DNA of 24,771 nt from Euprymna scolopes (taxonomy: Eukaryota; Mollusca; Cephalopoda; Sepiida; Sepiolidae). Where the stretch lies: positions 21,301,928 through 21,326,698 of the forward strand of contig CM044507.1 of NCBI GenBank assembly GCA_024364805.1, in the 5' to 3' direction. The position numbers and the translations under genes were made by a program. Each line of letters opens with the position of its first letter. Position 1 is the first letter of the stretch. The notes under the pieces are model-generated. The model saw only the letters and a list, made by a program, of their open reading frames with translations. It made no database searches and was not told where the DNA came from. Of the stretch, positions 17,270-24,771 are shown one piece after another.

Positions 17270-17945
17270 TACAACTTATGCTTGCTACTGATCTAAGTTA
17301 TAACAACAGGACCATTGCCAGCAGCCTCAAAATACATGGCTGGATTGCTACGAATAACAGGGATGTGCCCAGGGTAATGAAATCAAAGTTTCCAGCCATG
17401 GTTATGGTCTTTGGTGTGGTTTCAAGTGAGGGCCACATCATGCCACCTCACCTATTTGAAGTTGGCTTGAAAGTCAACACCAAAGTGTACCTGGGTGTGC
17501 TGAAGAGTGTGGTGACCACCTGGTGCAATTGAGTGGCTGTTGACAGACCCTGGGTGTGGCAGCAGGACTTGGCACCAGCCCACAAGTCCAAAGAGACCCA
17601 AGCTTGACTTCAAAAGGAGTGCTATGACTTTAAATCCTTCTCTCACTGGCCCTTCTCCTCTCCTGCCCTGAACCCGCTAGACTACTTTGTTTGGTCATAA
17701 GTTGAGAACATCACCAACATGATCTCCTACAACAGTCTGATCACTGCCTTCCGCCAAGTATTCACCGAGCTCCTGCCGGCACTTGTGGAAAAGGCATGCG
17801 CCCAGTTCCGAACTCGTACTGAGGCGGTGATTGAGGCTGAAGGTGGCTACATTGAATAGATGTCAGCTCTACTACATAAATCAAGTCACCTGAATTGATT
17901 TTTTCAGTAAAAGTTTTAAAATAAAGCTGTAGTGTTGTTTTCTTT
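17270..17945 (+). mobile_element. Mariner-type transposon remnant (DD37D-like transposase)
   Basis: Plus-strand fragments match Tc1/mariner transposases. A possible N-terminal helix-turn-helix remnant (TIASSLKIHGW) is followed by VMKSKFPAMVMVFGVVSSEG, MPPHLFEVGLKVN, the second catalytic Asp in WVWQQDLAPAHKSK, and the third in ALNPLDYFVWS, then VEKACAQFRTR and EAEGGYIE with stop near 17860. Counting through an in-frame stop, 37 residues separate the second and third Asp, as in DD37D mariners. The segment with the first catalytic Asp is deleted, SPD has become SPA, and three in-frame stops are seen (17530, 17606, 17698). It is inactive. An AATAAA (about 17921) follows. Terminal inverted repeats were not identified. 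Confidence 0.85.
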
Positions 17946-18771
17946 AGGATGACAATTTTATCATTCTACCCCGTAATATCGGATCAAACATCTTGTTTAT
18001 TGACAGAAAGTAAGATACTGGACTCCTCATTACTTTACTCATAATCAATAATTCCAAAACTTAAAAATAAATTATTACATATTAATTTTTTTTTTTTATA
18101 TGCCACAAATGAAGAAGCAAAGCAAATTAAATTGTTTTTGACAAATGTCCCAACTGTATTTCTTTTATAATAATTTATATCACCAACAATAATGTTGTAG
18201 TATTATGAGGTCTACAGATTCCCATGAAAAGGGGGAAAAAAGTAATATGGTGTGGTAACCTGGGGATGGAGTACAGGAGGACATAGGGTTCCTTATTCAA
18301 TCCCAGGCAACATCGGGTCTTCCTGCTAGTAAATTAAAATGCTACAGAGTTGAAATATTCTAATCTGATTATCAGAAATTGAACCACATAATGCCTCTAT
18401 TTATTTGTTTCCTCACGATGACCAAGACACAAGGTCGATTTTTAATGTGGGAGAACATCTAGCTCCCCAAAAAGGGACACTTTTGGGGCAAAACAAAAAT
18501 TGAACGTTACTATTGGCAATATAAATTATTTTAATAGAAACACAGTTGTGAAATTGGGTTTGTTATATAACTAAGCATATCCGCCTTAGCTAAAAGATTA
18601 AGTCTGTAATACCTGCTTCATGTTTAGTGTTCTTATTATGGGTTGGACGGAATATTTTCTATGTGACCATTGTTTGTCCCTTAAAATCATTGACATCTTT
18701 GTCATGGGCAATTCATTCCAGCTATTGACTACCCACAGTCCAAATGAAAATGAAAACCGTCTACTCTTTAA
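17946..18771. other. Non-coding stretch
   Basis: Besides the weak SINE-like piece at 18240-18340 and a short CCCCAAAAAGGGACACTTTTGGGG inverted motif near 18466-18488, nothing was recognised. Confidence 0.45.
18240..18340 (+). repeat. Possible tRNA-derived SINE remnant, weak
   Basis: TGGTGTGGTAACCTGGGG followed about 45 bases later by TATTCAATCCCAGGCA loosely resembles pol III A and B boxes, as in tRNA-derived SINEs. No tail or target duplication was found. Confidence 0.2.
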
Positions 18772-19211
18772 TCTATAATATAAATCTCACCTGTCTTTTT
18801 AAATGTATGAATGTATACATATATGTATGTATGTATGTATGCAGAAAACTTCTGACAAAAGCGACGGATTATCCTTTTAAAGCTCGATCTTTCGGACAAC
18901 AAATATTGAAAAATTGGCTAAAAACATTAATTCCTTCATCCTCCACTGAGCACTTTTCTACAGGGAGCGTTGCTTTTTCCACCGATATTTTCGAAATTCA
19001 TCCCCTTTTTTCGATGGTCTAGCCTTCATTTAAACCTACGTCGCTTCTGGTTTGGCGATGGACGCAACAGCAATCACGTCACATTTTTTTTTCCACATTC
19101 TTTTCCTCCTTCATGGTATGGGTTCGAGCCTGCCTACCTACTACCACTTTTTTTTTTTTTTGCTCAGCACACACCTCCAAACACCCTGGCAATGCCGAAC
19201 ACCTAGGCTAG
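18772..19211 (+). mobile_element. Non-autonomous Helitron-like element, copy A, 440 bp
   Basis: It starts TCTATAATATAAATC after an A and ends GGCAATGCC...GGCTAG followed by T. It carries a TATG microsatellite near its start (18810-18842). Its interior matches the element at 22442-22998 on the opposite strand: AAAACTTCTGACA, AAAATTGGC-AAAAACATT, TTCCTTCA-CCTC-ACTG and GTTCGAGCCTGCCTACCTACTACC are shared in order. A GGTTCGAGCCT stretch at about 19128 resembles a pol III B box, but no convincing A box was seen. Non-coding. Confidence 0.6.
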
Positions 19212-19904
19212 TCTTTGATAATTCTTTAAGCACTTGATGCTGTATACCTTTGCTCTGTTAGTTGTGCTGAGAGGGAGGTTATTTATATTTCCTTTCACAA
19301 TAGGAAGATTAGACACAAGGTCAGAAAAGTGGGATTTGAAAAGCCACCACCCTAGAGGAAGAGCGCTTTGGCTAGACAGAAATTGCCTGAGGCAGTCTCA
19401 TCAACATTCCCCAGTTGGGGCACCTCAGGTGATTAGCAATAAACTAACCCCTTCTCAAAAGGGTGAGAAGGTAGAACTTGGGAAGACGGATCTTCTAAAA
19501 TTGTACAGGACTACATGTCAAATTAACAGAGAATAAGGTCATAATAGCCAAAGCATGCCCAAAACTGTCTGTCTGATTTTTTTTGAACTCTCAACATAGA
19601 GGGGTTGTGGTTACACTTTGTTGGTTGACCATGTCTCTTCTAGTTGGGATCATTCTAAACGTTATTGAGAATTGTTTGAGGACAGAACTGTTTCTGCGTC
19701 AGAATCAATCAAACATGGCAAACAGGCAGCACGCACATAGGAAATTACTCCATCAAAGAATGAAGAAGAGATTTGTTAAACAAGAATTTAGTTAATGACA
19801 CGGAGCAATGCCAAACAGACGAACATGAACAGTGAGATCAGAATAATGAAAATTCTCTTGTTCCCCATTCTTCGTGACCATGTGTACAATGCCAAATAAA
19901 AGAA
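19212..19904. other. Stretch with unrecognised open frames
   Basis: About 100 codons are open at 19234-19536 (plus), without a true ATG before the later part, and 70 codons at 19583-19795. The first has a hydrophilic, mixed-composition peptide (GRLDTRSEKWDLKSHHPRGR and following), and local composition is less AT-rich. This could be a decayed element ORF; no family is recognised. Confidence 0.35.
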
Positions 19905-20245
19905 TTGATTGGTTGTTTTACGGCATATCAACCCTTTTCGGGTTATTTAATGCCGAATCCAAAGATTTTGAAGAAAAATTTTTTTAATAAATATATTTGT
20001 TGTTTTCACGTCCGTTTCTATTTAACCCATAGTTGGGACCCTAACAGGTACTACCACTCCGGGTCAGAGTGGACCTGGGAGCAATGGTAATTAAAGGGTG
20101 GTTCCACACTTCCCAAAACCCACAAGCTGGGACCTCACCACTGGATATAGTTTAAGGTCATATCCAGGACCCCCATTGAGGGACTTTTACCCTCTGCAGG
20201 GGGGCAGTCGGCGTATTCTAATGCCCCACCGACAGGGCCCCAAAT
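19905..20245. other. GC-richer block with four compact perfect stem-loops
   Basis: Inverted repeats in order: CGGCAT (19921-19926) with ATGCCG (19950-19955), enclosing AACCC/GGGTT (19930-19944) with a 5-base loop; CCACTC/GAGTGG (20054-20072) with a 7-base loop; CTGGATAT/ATATCCAG (20141-20167); GGGGCA/TGCCCC (20201-20227). Base composition is clearly less AT-rich than the surroundings. No ORF family was recognised. It could be a repeat element's structured end or a structured RNA segment; no family can be named. Confidence 0.5.
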
Positions 20246-20553
20246 ATCTGCTCAAATTCTTAAACATATGGGAATTGATATTAATTTTGATCAGCTAGAA
20301 ATAGTTTTAGTTTAATTTCAGTTTTCCTGTGATTTGGTTCCTAATCGTTCTGGAGTTTTAGCCTTGGACACACAGACAGCAAACATGCATTTATTAATAT
20401 ACAATCGATATCTATAACTAATTACATTCAAACTCGCTCTATGATCTGTAAGCATGCCGTCTTTTTTTTTTTTTGTTGGGGTTTAATATATAAACTAAAA
20501 ATGCAAACAAGAAACCCTAATATTTCTGAAGTTTTTAGATGAGAATTAATAAT
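20246..20553. other. Non-coding stretch
   Basis: AT-rich with a T run at 20463-20474. No feature seen. Confidence 0.5.
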
Positions 20554-20970
20554 TTGTATTATTCGGACTACTGTTTGCATCTTGAGTGTTATTTTTCACA
20601 GCGCTTCAGCCAAGTAACCTCCATCTTCTTCAGATGTATTTAATCGAACTCCAGGAATCTTTCTGTCACAACGGATAAATTACTAAGTAAAATTCAGTTC
20701 TAAGAGAAACTCTTCTGGAGGATGAGGGTTCAATCCGCAGTGCAGGCAATACTCAGAATACAATTGTGAATTACTTAACACTTCTACCCAATCATGGCTA
20801 ACAGAACATAAGCATGCTACACCTGTGGATCAAATAAAGAATTCTGTTCAAAATCCGTGCTGATTCATGAGTTCAACAAGATACAACTAAAGAAGGTTGG
20901 AGGTTACATCGGCTGGATTGCAAAAATAACACTCAAAATGAGAACAACAGCCTGAATAATCCAATACAGA
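20554..20970 (+). mobile_element. Inverted-repeat element, family 4, plus orientation
   Basis: Arms of about 100 bases: ATTATTCGGACTACTGTTTG, CATCTTGAGTGTTATTTTT and CAAGTAACCTCCATCTTCTT on the left are mirrored on the right by AAGAAGGTTGGAGGTTACAT and CAGCCTGAATAATCC. The interior has GGGTTCAATCCGC, which resembles a pol III B box, and GGCAATACTCAGAATACA. The reverse complement of 8581-9032 aligns through arms and interior. Non-coding. It abuts the LINE 3' end at 20990. Confidence 0.75.
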
Positions 20971-20989
20971 CTTGAATTGTTTTCTTTCT

Positions 20990-21645
20990 TTTTTTTACAT
21001 GGTGGTCACCACTTATCAAGGTCTGGAAGCCACTTGGGGATAAGGGTTATTGCGTGTACAGTAATCAATGGGATAGTGTCGTAGTAATCATTATTGGAGA
21101 TTTGATAAAGTGTCTTACTTAAGAGGGTGGTTCATCAGGATGTGTTTATGTTGGACTTGAAGACATCCAAGTTGTAGCCAGGTGGGAAACAGGAAAGCGG
21201 AAGAGAATTCCACAGGTGTGCACTTCTAAGAAAGAAGCCTTGTTCATGGAATCTACATTTTGATTTAGGCACAGATAAAGAGTGGTGAAAATTATTGACA
21301 GTGGTTTCAGCTAGACGAGTTGGACGTACTTGGCTTTTATATAGATAGAGAATTGCATCAGTAGTATGCAGTATGTATGTAGCAGTATGTTCTGGAGTGG
21401 TAGAAGGATCCCACCATTTTCCCAGCGACCTTGGCAACAGACTTGATGTATGTGTTCCGTTTCAGATCAGGAGTAAAGGTGAAACCCAGAAGCTTGTCAA
21501 AACATGAAGCATCCCCAAGACGAGAGCCATCCATTTCAATTGATGCCCGATGGGGCTCAGAGTGTTGATGATGTAAAGATAGGAGCTTGGTTTTAGATGC
21601 ATTAAAAGTAACCAGCCACCTCTTCCCCCACTGTATCATGTTGAC
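20990..21645 (-). mobile_element. 5'-truncated LINE, C-terminal RT and 3' end
   Basis: The minus strand codes WLVTFNASKTKLLSL, then CFDKLLGFTF, YIKSVAKVAGKMVGSFY (21358-21639) and, after a frame change, LYLYKSQVRP joined to TRLAETTVNNFHHSLSV and the typical C-terminus FFLRSAHLWNSLP...FPPGYNLDVFKSNINTS, stop at 21135. In related LINEs about 60-70 residues (EYCCHIWAG to the PLSHRRNVASLSLFYRY block) lie between the SQVRP and TRLAETTV segments, so this copy has an internal deletion. The 3' UTR-like stretch runs to about 20990 and ends in an A-rich tail (minus strand). Same family as the neighbouring copy at 21790-22436. Confidence 0.85.
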
Positions 21646-21789
21646 TCAATAACATTGATAAAACATTGAGTGTAGCATCATTGCTTTTAGTCTATTTTTA
21701 TAGTCAGTTTGCGTTTGCAACATATTTGCATTAGAAAAAAATATATATTAAATAGAATTTATAAGCATGTAAAATTATTTGTTTGCTTT

Positions 21790-22436
21790 TACAAGAGTCG
21801 CCACTTATCAAGGTCTGGAAGCCACTTGAGGATAAGGGTTAATGAGCGTAAGGTAGTCAGTGAGATAACAGCATTATGGTTGGTAGTGGTGGAAATTGGA
21901 TAAAATTTGATTATTTAAGAGGATGACTCAACATGAACGCTTTTTTTACATTGGACTTGAAAACAACCATGTTGTAGTCATCTGGAAAGCAGACCTGCAG
22001 TGCAGAGTTCTATAAGTGAACAGTTCAAGGAAAGAAACTTTGTTCATGGAATTATCGTTCAGATTTAGGCACACAGAGAGAGTGGAAATTGTTGACAGTA
22101 GTTGTAACTAAATGAGTGTTTGTTGTGAATGTTTTACAGGAGTGAAGGGGACCATGGATTGAAGCTAAATTGAGCACTTGCCACGAAAATAACAATAGAA
22201 CAAAGACAGACTCACAACGTTTCTTATGTGAGAAAGAGGTTGCAAGAAGGAGAAAACGGCATCACTCACTAGATTTCGATGCTGGTTCTGTACTCTGTCA
22301 AGGGAGGAAAGAGTGCTCCGAGCAGCTCCTCCTTGTTACAGCAACAGTACTCTATTTTAAGATGTATTTGACCTTTACAATGGTAGAGGATTATGTCGAG
22401 AGTGAGATACCTTCTGCAACAGTAGCATGATTTATT
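21790..22436 (-). mobile_element. Second 5'-truncated LINE copy, same family and strand
   Basis: The minus strand keeps the RT C-terminal region: RRYLTLDIILY, KIEYCC, a degraded RVQ/QPLSH block, SLFYCYF, TTVNNFHSLCVPKSE, then CFPDDYNMVVFKSNV. Several frameshifts and stops are visible. It retains the segment that the copy at 20990-21645 has lost, so the two are independent insertions, not a tandem duplication. The 3' end repeats the sequence CACTTATCAAGGTCTGGAAG seen in the other copy at 21003 (plus strand), marking the shared LINE 3' terminus. Its 5' break lies only a few bases from the Helitron-like element starting at 22442. Confidence 0.8.
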
Positions 22437-22441
22437 GTGAA

Positions 22442-22998
22442 CTAGCGAGGGTACACGGCATTGCCCGGGTGTGTAGAGGTGGTGTAGCAAGAATATTGAG
22501 CTGGGGGAGGGGGATGAAAAAGAGAAAGAAGAAGCAAACGGAAAAAAATCACATAAAAAAATAATTAAAAAAAAACACTACGGCGTTGCAACAAGAACCG
22601 GGTGGAGAGAGGTGCTAAAAAAAAAAAGAAAAAAAGAAAAGGTAGTAGTAGGCAGGCAGGCTCAAACCCGTAACGCGAAAGAGAGAGAGAGAAAAAAAAA
22701 AAGACCTGACGTCTTAGTCGATGTCTCCATCACCATTGACCGATTGAAATTAAAGCTAGTTAACCGAAAAGAGATGATGACTTGCAAAAATGGCGACGCA
22801 AAAACTGACCCCTCCTTGTATAAAACTGCCCAGTTGAGGGTGAAGGAATGAATGTTTTTGGCCAATTTTCGATATGTCATCTGAAGGCCGAAAACGATAC
22901 CAGTTTTGTCAGGTTCCAAATGCGTCTGTCAGAAGTTTTTGGCAGTCATACAAACACACACACACACACAAACATTTTGCCTTTTAAAGTTATATAGG
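22442..22998 (-). mobile_element. Non-autonomous Helitron-like element, copy B, 557 bp
   Basis: Read on the minus strand it begins CCTATATAACTTTAAAAGGC (a diverged form of the TCTATAATATAAA start), has a TG microsatellite (CA on the plus strand, about 22955-22972), shares its interior with the copy at 18772-19211, and ends ACCCGGGCAATGCCGTGTAC...GCTAG followed by T. The 3' hairpin region is closer to an ideal stem-loop here than in the other copies. It includes A-, GA- and T-rich low-complexity stretches and no coding sequence. It abuts the LINE fragment ending near 22436. Confidence 0.55.
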
Positions 22999-24771
22999 TT
23001 AGACATTTTGTTATTTGAAAAAGCACTAGACTGGATTGAAAGGCGCAAAAATAAATGTTATATCAAACAGGGTTCGTACAGATTTTCAATGTTTATTTCC
23101 AAAGACTTTTCAAAGTTTTTCAAGACCTTCTCCAGAGAAAATTTAAGTTTCCAAAACAAAATTTAGGGGTTGTTTTACAATATACAGCGATTCGAAAAAG
23201 TGGTAAAAAAAAGTGGTAAAAAAAGAGGAATTCGCCAATGAAGAGTTCCATCCACAGAAGGAAATGGAGTTACATCCCTTTATCACAAAACTACCTCAGG
23301 TAGTTTTGTGATAAAGGGGCATAACTCTTGTATCCACAATACTACTATGCAATACCAAAATAATGTATTTCAACTTTATTTTCAATGTTTAAAAATATTT
23401 TTGTGGCATTTTTATTAATACTTAAAAAATAATTTAATTGTATTCATTTCGATTTTATTTTGAATATTTCAACACAAATTTTTATTGGACATAAAGAATA
23501 GAATTTTCAAGGATTTTTCAAGGTAATAATAGAAATAAGGTCTTTTCAATGCAAAAGTGAAAGTTCAAGAACTTTTCAAATCTGTGTGAATCCTGATCAA
23601 AGAACCTCATTTTAATTTGATTTAGTTTAGTCCCTTCCAATCCAGTCTGGTGCCTCACTCTTTCAAATAACATGCTAGATTACTTTATTCCCAACTAATA
23701 ATCATGGTAAATTAACAAGCTTATATTTCCTTTTAAATGTTCCGTTAAATGTAACACAAATAGTTCACGAATGAGTAGACAAATCAAAATAAATTGCTTT
23801 TGATTAATTTCCTAAATGTATTTCCTTAAAATTAATTCAAGTCGCCAATAGTAACGTTTATCAGACAAAATTAAAAAATTGTCCCAGTTTGGAAGGATTT
23901 CTGCTTCACTGATTGAGGATCAAAAAGACGGAGAAAACAATTTTGACAGCAAAAGTCGTACCTGTCGTGATTACATACTCGACAATCAGTTCAACAGAGA
24001 CTGGCTAATTTCGGTTACTTTTACCTGTCAGACTGTGTTATATGTCTTGGATACTTTTAGGAGGTCCACTCTCACCGGTTTTGCCTTCTCTCTTTGGGAA
24101 AGAGTTCATTAATTGTTAACTGCCTGGGGCGCCTCTACCAAGGAATGCCAATGGGGCTGTTGGACTGCTTTTCAGGGCTAATCTGGCTCTTCCACTGGAA
24201 TGCTGTTTTTTTTTCTCATCCCAATATCAGGCCTTGTGTCACATTATACTTAATATCAAAACAGATACTACATCCAGAATTATTTATTTGCAAAAAATAT
24301 ACAATGTAACAAATTAGGCACAAGGCCATTAAAAGTGTGGTAAAACATCTTTGGTCTAATGTAACAAAATTGATTATCTTACTTCTGGCTAGAATGATTG
24401 CAGACACCACAATACCACATTCACTCTAGGAGAGCATCATAATTGAAAATGATACTAGACTTTGACCCTAATGGAAATTTGTAGATTATCGATTAGATAA
24501 CAAAAAACAATTATTTCATTTATTTTCCTCCAACACAATTACCACCTTTACCCACCCTAAAAAAGTAGATTCTACTTTTTTTGTTGTTTAGCGATTATGC
24601 GTAAACAGCATGAAAAACTTAACGGAAATAAAAAAATATATATATATTTTAGAATTTAGAGTGGGGGATCAGTTCCGTATACAAATTTAGTATAAAATAA
24701 ACATTCTATTTTTGTATAATTCTAGCATTTATTTTACAGTAGTTAACTTTTTTTTTCAACTAATTCTAATT
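22999..24771. other. AT-rich end of the window
   Basis: Apart from the palindrome at 23267-23327 and a near-perfect small palindrome at about 24559-24581 (AAAGTAGA/TCTACTTT), only unrecognised short frames occur. The longest is 77 codons at 23879-24112 (plus), preceded by CCCAG but lacking an ATG or recognisable motif. Nothing is supported as a gene. Confidence 0.45.
23267..23327. repeat. 61-bp palindrome with a single-base centre
   Basis: Arms of 30 bases (23267-23296 and 23298-23327) pair at 27 of 30 positions, the inner 21 perfectly (CCTTTATCACAAAACTACCT and its inverse), around one unpaired C at 23297. The outer parts GAGTTA and TAACTC also pair. Such spacer-free palindromes are usually unstable, suggesting a young or maintained structure. 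Confidence 0.95.

Noticed and set aside
19120-19140. GGTTCGAGCCT as evidence for a tRNA gene or SINE
   Set aside because: No cloverleaf and no good A box; the stretch is an internal part of the Helitron-like family shared with 22442-22998.
22269-22490. Cys-rich frame of 73 codons
   Set aside because: It is a degraded LINE RT segment (RRYLTLDIILY, KIEYCC) running into the end of a Helitron-like element.

Overview
The window looks like AT-rich, repeat-dense animal DNA, most probably from a mollusc and plausibly a coleoid cephalopod. This is an inference from a large C2H2 zinc-finger protein encoded in one uninterrupted ORF, dense short inverted-repeat elements, a mollusc-type LINE reverse transcriptase, a mariner remnant of the DD37D kind, short Helitron-like elements, TA, TG and TATG microsatellites, and dozens of poly(A)/poly(T) runs. 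No bacterial or phage features were seen.

Only one intact protein gene is well supported. It lies on the minus strand at 9875-11860 and encodes a 661-residue protein. A Gln/Ser/Pro-rich N-terminus is followed by about 250 residues that are about 46% histidine (Gly-His-Asp-His type repeats), then eight C2H2 fingers, the first degenerate. A splice acceptor and an in-frame stop lie just upstream of its ATG. An optional 5' exon (12236-12310) would join in frame and is offered as a hypothesis. One orphan coding exon candidate (15358-15555, plus strand) is also reported. The rest is non-coding or transposon-derived.

Layout. 1-9074: very AT-rich, with three long-arm inverted-repeat elements (1180-1562, 3016-3340, 4127-4619), a TA-flanked MITE (6028-6190), a decayed inverted-repeat element (6928-7280) and a second inverted-repeat family (8581-9032). 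9075-12310: the zinc-finger locus. 12311-15591: simple repeats, a decayed LINE (13440-14062), a second copy of the TA-flanked MITE (14920-15095) and the orphan exon. 15592-19211: two Helitron-like elements (15592-16442 and 18772-19211), a hairpin repeat, a possible solo LTR and a mariner remnant. 19212-24771: a hairpin-rich block (19905-20245), another member of the second inverted-repeat family (20554-20970), two same-strand LINE 3' ends, a third Helitron-like copy (22442-22998), a palindrome with a one-base centre (23267-23327) and a featureless AT-rich end.

Nothing suggests an operon-like or multi-gene system. The most noteworthy items are the histidine-repeat/zinc-finger fusion with its very uniform predicted DNA recognition, and three short elements with shared Helitron-type termini but different interiors.
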